54,997 nucleotides of DNA from Deltaproteobacteria bacterium (GCA_013813765.1 JACCRC010000096.1:1-54997), one strand, 5' to 3'. Shown: positions 1-8,300, counted from the stretch's first letter. Notes: a model not told the origin generated them from the letters alone. Numbers and translations: made by a program.

Positions 1-19
1 GCGCCGAGCCGGCCCGCAT

Positions 20-34
20 GAATGTGGCAGACAC
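20..34 (+). repeat. Degenerate copy of the GGCAGACA motif
   Basis: The sequence GAATGTGGCAGACAC resembles the better-conserved GAATTTCGGCAGACA motifs at 146-164, 1273-1292 and 8407-8422. It lies upstream of the RAYT transposase gene. It may be chance, since it matches only about 12 of 15 positions. Confidence 0.3.
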
Positions 35-145
35 TCGCAGCCCGGCCAGGCACGCGCCCTCCACGTTCCATTCGATCGGACGCCGGTCGCGAGCTCGGTG
101 CGGAGCATTCGGCTCGCTGGCTCTCGCGCGAGCCAACGTGCGCTC

Positions 146-164
146 GCTCGAATTCGGCAGACAT
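146..164 (+). repeat. RAYT-flanking motif, left copy
   Basis: GCTCGAATTCGGCAGACAT lies about 80 bases before the RAYT start codon. A nearly identical 19-20 base motif in the same orientation lies about 300 bases after the stop (1273-1292). Another copy lies in the non-coding repeat island at 8407-8422 on the opposite strand. RAYT proteins act on short repeats that flank their gene, so this is a candidate repeat end. That link is inference. Confidence 0.5.
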
Positions 165-244
165 TTCTTGGCGACGAATCCACGATTCCTCGTCGGGAAA
201 CGCATGCAATCGATGTCAGACCCACGAGCTACAAACGATCTGCC

Positions 245-967
245 ATGGCGAAGAAGCGCGAGAGAATCCGTCACATTCAACTCTCACTCGATGCCGCGCG
301 CAGACCGATGGGGCACGGTGGTTGGCGACCGGGCGCGGGTCGGCCGCGCACGCGCCAAGGAGTCTCGCACGAGGCTCGCGAACCGATTGCAGGCAGCGTC
401 CCCCAGCACGTCACGCTGCGGATCGCCGACGGCGTCACCTCGCTGCGCAAGCGGAAGCTGGTGAAGCTGATCCGCCAGTCGATCGCGAAGGCGCACAAGC
501 CTGACTTCCGAGTTGCGCACTTTAATGTCGAGTCCAATCACTTGCACCTGATCATCGAAGCCGAGAACAACGAGCGGCGGGCGCGCGGCATCAAGGGCTT
601 GAAGGTCCGCATCGCGCGGCGCGTGAACCGCGCGCTCGGGCGTCGCGGCGCACTGTTTGGCGACCGCTATCACACACGCGCGCTCCGCACCCCGCGCGAG
701 GTGCGCAACGCGATCCGGTACGTGCTCAACAACGCCATCCACCACGGCGTCGCACCGAGCGAGCGCGAACACACGTGGATCGATCCGTACTCGAGCGCCG
801 CGTGGTTCGATGGGTGGCGGGAGCAGCTCGAACCAGATACGTGGTGGAAGCAGGAGCTACTCGCGGAGCCCTCTCCTGTGGCGCGGCCGACGGTGTGGCT
901 GCTCTCGGTCGGATGGCGCAAGCACGGAGCCCTGGGATTCGACGAGAGTCCTGCTGGGGCGCGTTAG
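245..967 (+). CDS. REP-associated tyrosine transposase (Y1/HUH family)
   Basis: The 240-residue protein resembles the Y1 transposases of the IS200/RAYT group, which nick single-stranded DNA at palindromic repeats through one tyrosine. The HUH metal-binding motif is visible as NHLHLII at about residues 97-103. The likely catalytic tyrosine is in IRYVLNNAIHHG at about residues 157-168. The N-terminus is basic (MAKKRER) and followed by a Gly/Arg-rich HGGWRPGAGRPR segment, common in RAYT proteins. I chose the ATG at 245 because the family signature begins there; the upstream in-frame extension looks non-coding. The neighbourhood carries a repeated GAATTTCGGCAGACA motif on both sides. RAYTs are usually single-copy, domesticated and not self-mobile. 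Confidence 0.85.
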   Translation: MAKKRERIRHIQLSLDAARRPMGHGGWRPGAGRPRTRQGVSHEAREPIAGSVPQHVTLRIADGVTSLRKRKLVKLIRQSIAKAHKPDFRVAHFNVESNHLHLIIEAENNERRARGIKGLKVRIARRVNRALGRRGALFGDRYHTRALRTPREVRNAIRYVLNNAIHHGVAPSEREHTWIDPYSSAAWFDGWREQLEPDTWWKQELLAEPSPVARPTVWLLSVGWRKHGALGFDESPAGAR

Positions 968-1394
968 CGGCCGCTTAACCGGCAGACCTTGCACGAGCCG
1001 CGACCGACGACCGTGTCCAGCCGCGAGCGCGTACGACATCGCCGGCTCCCAGGAGGACTGTCTAGCCGGCGGAGGATTGGACCGCGAGGACGCGCTCGCG
1101 TGGCTGCGCTCCGCGGATCGCAACACCACCGCGAGAAAGTGGGTGCTGGCTGATCACCTTCGGTGAGCTGCGGATGGCGAGTGGCGTCGCCGGGTACCAG
1201 CCGCGCACGCAGTCGTCGACTACCTCGTTCGGAAGGAGCTTGCACGCGTGACGGAGCCGTCGCGACAAGCCAGCTCGAATTTCGGCAGACACCCAACAGC
1301 AGGTCCTCAACGCTTGGGCCGCCGAGACTCGGTGGCGATCGCTGTCGCCCGTTCGCCACTCCGCACCTGGACGTCTCATTGCAGTGCTGCGAGC
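968..1394. other. Intergenic region without a convincing gene
   Basis: These 427 bases lie between the RAYT stop and the macro-domain gene. Open frames run through them on both strands, but none has a recognisable protein start or domain. The only structured element I see is the GCTCGAATTTCGGCAGACAC motif at 1273-1292. The segment may be part of the RAYT-associated repeat unit or a decayed gene. Confidence 0.5.
1273..1292 (+). repeat. RAYT-flanking motif, right copy
   Basis: GCTCGAATTTCGGCAGACAC matches the copy at 146-164 with one extra T and a changed last base. It lies downstream of the transposase gene in the same orientation. It may mark the other end of the unit that the transposase recognises. 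Confidence 0.5.
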
Positions 1395-2042
1395 ATGAGT
1401 TGCGTGACCCACCCGCTCGAGATTCATCTGCGTGACCTCGGCAAGCCACTCGTGGAGTCGTGGGCGCGCGAGTTCGCAGGAGTCGCGTCGGTGACTACTA
1501 GTTGTGGAGACATCTTCTCCACGAAGCCCGGCTTCATCCACGCAGGCGACCCAGTCGACGTCAAGGCGGACGCTATCGTGAGTCCCGCCAACAGCTTTGG
1601 CTTCATGGATGGGGGAATCGATGCGGTCTACACCTACCAGTTCGGCGAAGGACTTCAGCGAAGACTTCAGGAACTGATCTCCACCGAGTTCGGCGGCGAG
1701 CTTCCCGTCGGGATGGCCGTGATCGTGCCGACGATGCACAACGACATTCCGTGGTGCATCAGTGCGCCCACAATGCGCGTGCCACAGAACGTTGCCGAGA
1801 CCGTGAACGCGTACCTAGCGTTTCGCGCGGCGTTGCGCGCGGTCGTGGCTCACAACGCGAACGGGCAATCGCAGATCAAACGAGTCTTGTGTCCTGGTCT
1901 GGGAACCGCTGTAGGTCAGATGCCAGTTGCCCGCTGCGCTCGACAGATGCGGGCCGCGTGGGATTCCGTGTTCGCGCCCAAGGCCGCGATGCCCCGTTCG
2001 GTGCGGGCAGCCGCTGACGACGAGATCGAGCTGCTGCGGTAG
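1395..2042 (+). CDS. Macro-domain (ADP-ribose-binding) protein
   Basis: The protein has 215 residues if it starts at the ATG at 1395. It shows the macro-domain core: ADAIVSPANSFGFMDGGID, where the NAANS-like and GGI segments form the ADP-ribose pocket, and later CPGLGTAVGQM, which corresponds to the phosphate-binding loop. Macro domains bind or hydrolyse ADP-ribose and its derivatives, for example on modified proteins or nucleic acids. A longer reading from 1248 adds an Arg/Ser-rich stretch that crosses the GGCAGACA repeat, so I rejected it. No partner ADP-ribosyltransferase gene is adjacent. The gene sits beside a RAYT in what looks like accessory DNA, so a role in phage or toxin response is possible but unproven. 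Confidence 0.75.
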   Translation: MSCVTHPLEIHLRDLGKPLVESWAREFAGVASVTTSCGDIFSTKPGFIHAGDPVDVKADAIVSPANSFGFMDGGIDAVYTYQFGEGLQRRLQELISTEFGGELPVGMAVIVPTMHNDIPWCISAPTMRVPQNVAETVNAYLAFRAALRAVVAHNANGQSQIKRVLCPGLGTAVGQMPVARCARQMRAAWDSVFAPKAAMPRSVRAAADDEIELLR

Positions 2043-3188
2043 TCAGCGCCAGTCGAGGCCGAGCTCGACGAGCAGCGCGCGATCGCGCGAGCCGGGCACG
2101 AGCTCGGTGAGGCCTTGCTCGAATCGCACGCCGGCGGTGAGCGGCGTCGACGGGAACGCGACCTCGAGGCCGGCGGCAGCGGAGGCGCCGGCACGCGACA
2201 CGGACATCGCGTTGCGCGTGTCGGCGAATCTGAGATCTCCGCGGAGCTGGCCGATCAGCGCGATGCCGATCGAGCTCGCATCGACGACGGAGTAGCCGGC
2301 ACCGGCGGAGGCGCCGAGCACGTCGATCGAGGTGTCGGCCGCGCCGCCGCGGCGCGACCAGTCGATGCGCGCGGAGAGGAACGCGGGACCGCCGAGCAGG
2401 TAGCGAGCGGCGGCGCCGACCGACGGGCGCACGCGCGAGGTGGTGGCAGCGTCGTCGAACATGCCGCCGCCGATGCGCACGCCGATCCAGATCGGAAGGG
2501 GAGCGGGCGCAGGTGCGGACGCGAGCGGATCCGCGAGCACCTCGCCGCCGCTGGGCTCGACCACGCCGAGGAGCTTCTTGCTCACCATCGAGCCGCGCTT
2601 CACGTCCTTGGGCTGACCGTCGTGCTTCTCGAGCGCGCTCTCCTCCTCGAACGACACGTGGCCGTCCTTCACCTTCGGTGGCGGCGCGAACGCGGAGGAG
2701 GCGTCGAGGATCACGGCGCCGCGCGCGTATGGCTTCACGTCGACGGTGTTCGCGAACTTCTTGCCGTTGACGGTGGCGGAGACGACGTGCGTCCCGGCCT
2801 TCACCCAGACGAGGGTGCCGCCGCTGATCTGCTCGCCGGGCATGGAGTCGAGCGCGACGGGGGTGCCCTCGGGGCGGGTCACGATCTCGAGCGAGGAGAG
2901 CTCGGTGGTCTGCAGCTGCTTGCGCGTCTCGCGCACGGCGCGCGCGATCTCGGCCGAGATGTCGTCGGGCAGGGTGAGGTCGGTGCACTTGTCGAGATAC
3001 AGCGCGGCGCGGGGCAGGTCCTGCTTCTTCGCGAACACCGCGCCGAGCGTGCAGCGCGCGGCGGGGTCGGCGAGCTGCGCACGGAGCGCCGGGATGTCCG
3101 CCTTGGCGAGTGCGTCCGCGAGCGGACCGGCCGCCGCGGTACCGCCGAGGGAGGCGGTCAGCAATGCGGCGATCCAGAGGGGGCTCAC
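2043..3188 (-). CDS. Secreted PEGA-like protein with predicted outer-membrane barrel
   Basis: The product has about 381 residues. A GTG start at 3188 gives a clean signal peptide (SPLWIAALLTASLGGTAAAG); a TTG at 3197 is an alternative. Residues about 20-110 resemble the TPR-like helical leader common in myxobacterial PEGA proteins. A PEGA-like segment (PEGTPVALDS, then KAGTHVVSATVNGKK) follows at about 118-165. After a Pro/Ala-rich linker, residues about 225-381 are alternating Gly/aromatic strands ending in LLVELGLDWR, as in an outer-membrane beta-barrel. It is divergent from the DUF1415-like gene, with starts about 30 bases apart. Exact function is unknown. Confidence 0.7.
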   Translation of the reverse strand: MSPLWIAALLTASLGGTAAAGPLADALAKADIPALRAQLADPAARCTLGAVFAKKQDLPRAALYLDKCTDLTLPDDISAEIARAVRETRKQLQTTELSSLEIVTRPEGTPVALDSMPGEQISGGTLVWVKAGTHVVSATVNGKKFANTVDVKPYARGAVILDASSAFAPPPKVKDGHVSFEEESALEKHDGQPKDVKRGSMVSKKLLGVVEPSGGEVLADPLASAPAPAPLPIWIGVRIGGGMFDDAATTSRVRPSVGAAARYLLGGPAFLSARIDWSRRGGAADTSIDVLGASAGAGYSVVDASSIGIALIGQLRGDLRFADTRNAMSVSRAGASAAAGLEVAFPSTPLTAGVRFEQGLTELVPGSRDRALLVELGLDWR

Positions 3189-3217
3189 GTCACTCAAGAT
3201 GACACGGCGCGCGTACG

Positions 3218-3865
3218 ATGGTTGCGGTGTCTGTAACTGACCGGCGAGCCGTCGTGATCCGGATCTTCGAGCGGTACCTCGTCGAGGTGGTCGAGAGGTA
3301 CGATCTGTGTCCCTGGGCGAGGGGGGCGCGCGAGGGCGGCGAGGTGGCGGTGGAGGTCGTGTGGGGAACACCATCGCTCGATGCGTGGGTGTCGGCGGCC
3401 GAGGAGCTGCTTGCACGCCCGGCGACGCGCGTCGCGATGGTCATCGCCCCCGAGCTCGTGATCACGCCGAGCGATCTGCACGCCGTGCGCGGCAACGTCG
3501 CGCTGCGGATCCCGACGGCGGGCGTCGCGGAGTTTCATCCCGAAGCCAGGCTCGATCTCTCCACACCACCGAAGCTCGTGCCGTTCGTGCGCCGCTCGCC
3601 GGATCCGCTGCTGCAGCTGGTGCCGCTCGCGCTCCTCGATCAGGTGCGCGGTGCGCCGTCGGCCGCGAGCCTCCAGCAGCAGGCGCAGATCCTCGGCGGT
3701 GTCGCCGCGCCGCCGAAGCTCGACGTCGCGGCCCGGATCGCTCGGGCGAACCACTCGATGCTCACCGAGATGCACGGTGACTTCACGCGCGTGTTGCAGG
3801 CGATCCGCGAGGACCGCGACACGAGCTACGCACGGGTCGGGATCAGTGCGTCCCTGCGACCGTGA
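3218..3865 (+). CDS. DUF1415-like protein
   Basis: The protein has 215 residues. Near the N-terminus, VVERYDLCPWA matches the conserved N/D-LCPFA element of DUF1415 proteins. In the middle, AEFHPEARLD and the later FVRRSPDPLLQLV match the family's FHP and NRSPYPxLHLL motifs. The biochemical role of DUF1415 is not known. The C-terminal ~60 residues are helical and less typical. The gene ends 23 bases inside the convergent secreted-protein gene at 3843, so the two 3' ends overlap. Confidence 0.7.
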   Translation: MVAVSVTDRRAVVIRIFERYLVEVVERYDLCPWARGAREGGEVAVEVVWGTPSLDAWVSAAEELLARPATRVAMVIAPELVITPSDLHAVRGNVALRIPTAGVAEFHPEARLDLSTPPKLVPFVRRSPDPLLQLVPLALLDQVRGAPSAASLQQQAQILGGVAAPPKLDVAARIARANHSMLTEMHGDFTRVLQAIREDRDTSYARVGISASLRP

Positions 3866-4595
3866 TGAACAGGTGTGACGTCGGGAAGCCGAGCGCCGTG
3901 GTGCTGCGCGGCTGCGGAGTCGCGCACGCGCCGGTCGGTGCGCGCAGGTAACCGGGCTTCGATTCTCCGGTCGCGTTGCCGCCCAGGTAGAAGTACTTCG
4001 ACGTGCCGTTCATGTCGGGCGAGAAGATCTCGACGATCATCTGGCTCAGCGCCGGGACGTTCGCGGTGATCGGAACGGTGACGCTCGTCGGCGCGGTGTT
4101 CGCCGTGTTCGGCACCGCGAACGTCGCGGACGTGAGCGGCGTGATGAGACCGGTGTCGAGCTGTGCGGGCGGGGGCACCAGGTTGCCGGAGTACGTGCCG
4201 ATCTTGATCTGCACGTTCGGGAGGCCTAGCGCTTCCTGCACGCCGAACGAGACCGCAGTGACCCGGAGGCCACCGACGACGCCGTGATCGGCGAGTCGGA
4301 ACACGCGGTACCAGCTGTTCTCCGCGGTCGTTCCGTCGGGGTTGCCGCACGCGATCGAGTTGTTCGAGCCGATCGACGTGCCGGTGTTCTGCGTCAGCGT
4401 GATCGTGACGGGGGCTGCGTCTGCCATCGGCGCGTCGGTGGTGACCGACGAGTCCATGCCACCACCGCCAGAATCGGGATCGCCGCCACCGGTGGGCGCA
4501 TCGATCGGGTCGCCGCCGTTCCCGTTGTCCTTGCCTGCGGCCGCGCACGCTGCCGCGCACACGATCGAAACAGCGAACAGCCGCCCCCTCCGCAT
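3843..4595 (-). CDS. Secreted protein with Gly/Asp-rich linker
   Basis: This 250-residue protein begins with a hydrophobic export signal (LFAVSIVCAAACAAAG). The cysteine at residue 18 may be lipidated, although the lipobox is not canonical. A low-complexity linker rich in Gly, Asp and Ser (about residues 22-60) follows. The remaining ~190 residues are rich in Thr, Val and Asn and look like a beta-sandwich, without a domain I can name. Its organisation matches the downstream gene at 4627-5307: export signal, acidic linker, beta-rich domain. Both probably decorate the cell surface. Confidence 0.65.
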   Translation of the reverse strand: MRRGRLFAVSIVCAAACAAAGKDNGNGGDPIDAPTGGGDPDSGGGGMDSSVTTDAPMADAAPVTITLTQNTGTSIGSNNSIACGNPDGTTAENSWYRVFRLADHGVVGGLRVTAVSFGVQEALGLPNVQIKIGTYSGNLVPPPAQLDTGLITPLTSATFAVPNTANTAPTSVTVPITANVPALSQMIVEIFSPDMNGTSKYFYLGGNATGESKPGYLRAPTGACATPQPRSTTALGFPTSHLFITVAGTH

Positions 4596-4626
4596 GGGCG
4601 CATCATACGCCCGGCCGATCGGTGCG

Positions 4627-5307
4627 CTACTGACAAACGGTGGCGTTGAGGGCCATCGTGTCGAAGTAGAAGGCGGTCGCGGCCGTGAAGTCGTTGCTAC
4701 TCGTCATCCGTAGCCGGACGGTGGTGCCCTTCACGTTCGCCGTGATCGTCTTGTTGATCGCGGTCCACGTCGTCGTCGGTGCAGCGTTCGTAAACGCCTG
4801 GATCGGCTCGATCACCGTCCCAGCCGTCGACACGAGGTCGAGGCTACCGCGGTCGTAGACGCTCGCGCCGGTCTCCCCGGTGCGCACCTCGTAGAACCCC
4901 GTCAGGACAATGTTCATTGCCGAAGCGGGGATGGCGATGTCCTGGTGCAGTCCGTCCGTCGCATTGGCCCCGATGGTCCCGACGACCCCGCCGAGCCACG
5001 CCTTCGTGGTCGGGCTCTGGCCGGCGATACCGTCGGTGCGGACGATCGGCTCGTTCATGTACCGGGTCTCGGTCCAGCCGGTCGCGAGAGGCGTGGTCTC
5101 GAAGGCCGGGTTCGCCAGCAGATTCACCATCATCATCGTGCACCCGGCGGGCGGCGAATCGACCGCGGCGTCGGTGCCCGTGGAGGTCGGTGAGTCGACC
5201 GCGGCGTCGGGGTTGCCGGTCACGGGCGCGTCGGGTCTCTCCAGGGAGACCCCGGCCTCGGCACACGCTGACAGCATGGCGAGCGCCAAGATCCTCCGGT
5301 ACTGCAT
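4627..5307 (-). CDS. Lipoprotein with carbohydrate-binding-module-like jelly roll
   Basis: The 226-residue product carries a good lipobox (LAMLSACAEA, Cys about residue 15) and an Asp/Thr/Ser-rich linker. A domain beginning NLLANPAFETTPLATGW and ending DFTAATAFYFDTM follows. That opening and the FYFD ending are typical of the CBM/discoidin-like jelly rolls found in myxobacterial surface proteins. No enzymatic domain is present. Sugar or polymer binding at the cell surface is an inference from the fold pattern. It lies 320 bases downstream of the convergent promoter-less side of the nucleotidyltransferase gene at 5414. Confidence 0.65.
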   Translation of the reverse strand: MQYRRILALAMLSACAEAGVSLERPDAPVTGNPDAAVDSPTSTGTDAAVDSPPAGCTMMMVNLLANPAFETTPLATGWTETRYMNEPIVRTDGIAGQSPTTKAWLGGVVGTIGANATDGLHQDIAIPASAMNIVLTGFYEVRTGETGASVYDRGSLDLVSTAGTVIEPIQAFTNAAPTTTWTAINKTITANVKGTTVRLRMTSSNDFTAATAFYFDTMALNATVCQ

Positions 5308-5413
5308 GTCAGCAGTGTCGCAACGGCCTCACCTGACCGGCAATGGGATTCGTCACGCAGGCCCTGGCAGGACCTGAGGACGACAGGCGCCAGGAGTAAT
5401 GATAATCAGATCT

Positions 5414-6181
5414 TCAGACCGCGAGACGCAGGCCCTGAACGCCCGTGTCGAACGCCGGCCGCTGCGACAGGCGGGCTTCAGCCGCCCGAAGATCTTCGAT
5501 CGTATCGATCTCGGTCGCGTACATCGTGCCGATGTCGACGCCGTAGAGCGTGACGCCCTCGTCCACGATCTGCTGGAACGCGGCCTCGTAGTACTCGTTG
5601 ACCAGGTTCTGCTCGATGACCCGCGCGTGCAGTGCGGCGAACAGCTTGCGCGACGAAGCCGCGCTGAACAGCTCGATGCCGACCGACTCGCCCATCGCGG
5701 AGCGCACGGGCACGTGCTTGCCGATCGCGAGGACGCGGTCCTCGTTGTCGGCGGTGATCTTCACTTCCTCGAGCCCGATCTCTCCGACCGAGCGAACCGC
5801 GAGGCAATCGGGGCCGCGCTCGACGAGGTTCTCGATGACCGCGATGTCGAACACGACATCGCCGTCGAGGAGGATGAATGCGTCGTTCTCGACGTGCTCG
5901 CGCGCGAGCAACAGCGAGTACGCATTGTTGGTCGTGCGGAAATCCGGGTTGGACACGAACGTGACGTCGAGACCCGGGAACCAGCTCGCGACCGCTTCGC
6001 GCACCATGTGCTCCAGGTACCCCGTGCCGATCACGAACTGGTCAAAACCCGCACGCAAGAGGTTCGTCATCGTCCGACGGAGGATCGGGACGCCCGCGAC
6101 AGGCAACAGCGTTTTCGGCGTGTCGTCAGAGTAGGGGCGAAGCCGAGTGGCGCACCCGGCGGCGAGGATGACGGCTTTCAT
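5414..6181 (-). CDS. Sugar/polyol-phosphate nucleotidyltransferase (IPCT/LicC-like)
   Basis: The 255-residue protein starts with the classic nucleotidyltransferase signature MKAVILAAGCATRLRP, with PKTLLPVAG a few residues on. The usual GxGTR loop reads GCATR. The metal-binding Asp motif is LLDGDVVFD at about residues 105-113, and the NEYYEAAFQQIV segment matches choline-phosphate and inositol-phosphate cytidylyltransferases. I start at the ATG at 6181 because the fold begins there; a start at 6211 would add ten atypical residues. It is divergent from a CDP-alcohol phosphatidyltransferase whose own N-terminal nucleotidyltransferase-like region looks degenerate. The pair probably activates an alcohol phosphate with CTP and then transfers it. 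Confidence 0.8.
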   Translation of the reverse strand: MKAVILAAGCATRLRPYSDDTPKTLLPVAGVPILRRTMTNLLRAGFDQFVIGTGYLEHMVREAVASWFPGLDVTFVSNPDFRTTNNAYSLLLAREHVENDAFILLDGDVVFDIAVIENLVERGPDCLAVRSVGEIGLEEVKITADNEDRVLAIGKHVPVRSAMGESVGIELFSAASSRKLFAALHARVIEQNLVNEYYEAAFQQIVDEGVTLYGVDIGTMYATEIDTIEDLRAAEARLSQRPAFDTGVQGLRLAV

Positions 6182-6367
6182 GTCCAAGTGTCTGAACCAT
6201 GCAAACGCCATACACGACGGATCATCGGCACTTGCCTACGATCTGAGTGGTGAATCTTCGACAGATCGCGCGCGAGCGACGGAGACCTGACACCCCGAAG
6301 AATCTGGAGACGGCAACGATCTCACAACTCTTGGCGCGATCCTCGTCCTGCATGTAGACGTATTGTC
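6182..6367. promoter_or_regulatory. Divergent intergenic region between the two CDP-alcohol pathway genes
   Basis: These 186 bases separate the start codons of the nucleotidyltransferase and the phosphatidyltransferase, so both promoters must lie here. I see no clear consensus boxes. Shared control of the two genes is inferred from the layout only. Confidence 0.4.
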
Positions 6368-7645
6368 GTGGAAGCGGCTCTCGACCTCGACGCGATCATC
6401 CTCGCGGATGATCCGCTCGCGAGCGTGAGCATCGCCGGACTGACCGCCCGCGAGCGTGCGTCGCGCGTCGCCGGCAAGGTCGGAGCTTCTCGCGTGCTTG
6501 TCATCGACGGCTCGCGCGACGGCGTGACCGCCTGGCGCAATGGGCGCACCTGTCCGCTCCTCGTGATCCGCGCCGACCAGCTCGTGCACACGCCGCTCGC
6601 GGCTCCGCTGATCGAAGCGATCCCCGACGACGGGACCGCGATCGCGGTCGGCCCCGATGGTTCGTACGCCGGCGCGTACGTCGCCGCTGGCTCGGCGGCG
6701 GGACAGGCGATCACGGCGATCGCGCGCGGCGATAACACCACCGCGTTCGCCGATGCCACGAAGATCCCGCATGGCGAGATCGCGCGCCATCCGATCGCGA
6801 CGCGCGAGGATCGCGAGGGCGCTCACCAGCTGCTCTACCGCCTGCTGATCAAACCGCAGGACAACGTGATCGCGCGGTACATGTTCCGCCCGATCGCGCG
6901 GCGCCTGACCCGGCTGCTCGTCCAAACGCCGATCACGCCGAACATGCTGTCGGTCTGCGTCGCGGTGATGATCACGATCGCGTGTGTGCTCACGGCGACC
7001 GCAGATCCGCGGCTCGTGATCATCGGCGCCGCGTTGCAGGCGTCCTCGAACTACATCGACTGCTGCGACGGCGAGATCGCGCGGCTCAAGCTGATGACGT
7101 CGCGCTTCGGTGCGTGGCTCGACACCGTCGTCGACGAGCTATCGACCGTCGCGTACATGGTCGCGTGTGGCTGGCACTGTCATCTGTACTGGGGACACCC
7201 CGGCTGGGACATCTGGACCGTCGGGATCGTCGTCGGGCTCGGGACGTACCTGCTCGCGATGTCCGGCATCTACTACAACATCATCGTCGCGGTCGGCTCG
7301 GCGAACTCGCAGGACTACGTCGGCAAGTTCGAGGTCGTTCCCGGCGACGAGCCCAACACGGTGCGCCTGAAGCCCGTGGTGACCGAGCCCGTCGTTCGCG
7401 CGAGGCCGCGGCCGCCGTGGCTCCAGAAGATCGTCGACTTCGCGCCGAACGTCGTGCGCCGCGACTTCATCGTGTGGTGCGCGCTGATCTTCGCGATCTT
7501 CCACCTGCTGCACGTGTCGTTCGCGGTGCAGCTCACCGGCGGCATCGTCAGCGCGATCATCGTGTCGAAGGATCACATTCAACTGCGGCTGTTGCGGCGG
7601 AAGATCGCACGCTCGGGCCAGCGTCTCCTTCCTCCGCGACGCTGA
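6368..7645 (+). CDS. CDP-alcohol phosphatidyltransferase with degenerate NTase N-domain
   Basis: The 425-residue protein (GTG start) has the complete CDP-alcohol phosphotransferase motif, D-CC-D-G-EI-A-R, then 8 residues, G-AWL-D-TVV-D, at about residues 227-250. Several transmembrane helices surround it. The N-terminal ~150 residues follow the order of a nucleotidyltransferase domain (AIILADDPLAS..., VLVIDGS) but lack the GxGTR and Asp metal motifs. In inositol-phosphate cytidylyltransferase/DIPP synthase fusions the two activities sit in one chain. Here a separate active nucleotidyltransferase is divergently encoded at 5414-6181. The likely product is a phosphodiester-linked polar compound or lipid head group; the alcohol cannot be told from sequence. 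Confidence 0.85.
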   Translation: MEAALDLDAIILADDPLASVSIAGLTARERASRVAGKVGASRVLVIDGSRDGVTAWRNGRTCPLLVIRADQLVHTPLAAPLIEAIPDDGTAIAVGPDGSYAGAYVAAGSAAGQAITAIARGDNTTAFADATKIPHGEIARHPIATREDREGAHQLLYRLLIKPQDNVIARYMFRPIARRLTRLLVQTPITPNMLSVCVAVMITIACVLTATADPRLVIIGAALQASSNYIDCCDGEIARLKLMTSRFGAWLDTVVDELSTVAYMVACGWHCHLYWGHPGWDIWTVGIVVGLGTYLLAMSGIYYNIIVAVGSANSQDYVGKFEVVPGDEPNTVRLKPVVTEPVVRARPRPPWLQKIVDFAPNVVRRDFIVWCALIFAIFHLLHVSFAVQLTGGIVSAIIVSKDHIQLRLLRRKIARSGQRLLPPRR

Positions 7646-7682
7646 CGTTCGGCGTAGTCTGTGTACGAGTGCAGCTCGTACG

Positions 7683-7928
7683 ATGAAGGTGCCGCTCTGG
7701 ATCACCGTCGCCATCGCCGTCGGGGTGTTCTCCCCGGCGAGCATGCGCGCCGAGCATGATCACGGGGGCGAGAACCACCCCTCGGGCGCCGCCCGTTCGA
7801 AGCTCGGCGCCGGTGTCGGCCTCGTCGCCGCGCGCTACAACACGCCGCTCTATCTCGGCGACTACCAGGGCATCGTGCCGCACGTCACCTGGTCGCGCGG
7901 CCGGTTCGCGGCGTCAGCGAACATGTGA
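7683..7928 (+). pseudogene. Truncated secreted/outer-membrane protein gene
   Basis: Only 81 codons are readable. An export signal (WITVAIAVGVFSPASMRAEH) is followed by a His-rich start (HDHGGENH). Then comes LGAGVGLVAARYNTPLYLGD, the beginning of a beta-barrel or transporter-type protein whose relatives continue for more than 200 residues. The frame stops at 7926-7928, exactly where the repeat island starts. Nothing resembling the missing part appears on the far side at 8741. The gene was therefore probably cut by an insertion or rearrangement that brought in the repeats. It may still be translated as a short protein. Confidence 0.6.
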
Positions 7929-7941
7929 CTCGCGCGAGAGC

Positions 7942-8300
7942 ACGCGAGGCCGAGCGCTCTGCACGGAGGCTCGTCCGGGATCCTCGATCCCGGAACCAAA
8001 GGTTCGGAACCGAAGGCGCTCGTGCGAGAGCTAGCGCGTGTGGAGTCTGTGCGACAGGCGCGCCGTGATGGGCCGGGTGAAGTGCTGCGAGGCTTTCGCG
8101 CGGCTGTCCACAGAATCCACACGCGAGGCCGAGCGCTGTGCACGGTCCCTCGTGGTGGATCTCCGCTCCCCGAACCAAAAGGTTCGGAACCGAAGGCGCT
8201 CGTGCGAGAGCCAGCGCGTGTGGAGTCTGTGCGACAGGCGCGCCGTGAAGGGCCGGGTGAAGTGCTGCGAGGCTGTCGCGCGGCTGTCCACAGAATCCAC
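7942..8300 (+). repeat. Tandem duplication, two ~180 bp units
   Basis: Unit 1 spans 7942-8120 (179 bases) and unit 2 spans 8121-8300 (180 bases). A third copy starts at 8301 and degenerates after about 20 bases. The last ~115 bases of the two units differ at only a few positions, whereas bases 26-50 of each unit differ more. Each unit contains a small inverted repeat; in unit 2 it is the perfect stem CCGAACC-AAAA-GGTTCGG at 8170-8187. The high identity points to a recent duplication. Confidence 0.85.

Noticed and set aside
1062-1166. Short coding remnant (DREDALAWLRSADRN) before the macro gene
   Set aside because: Only a faint resemblance to a short repeat domain; no start, no length, not supportable.
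1876-2988. 370-codon open frame on the minus strand
   Set aside because: It lies in another frame of the PEGA-like gene and the macro gene end, with Arg-rich composition and no motifs.
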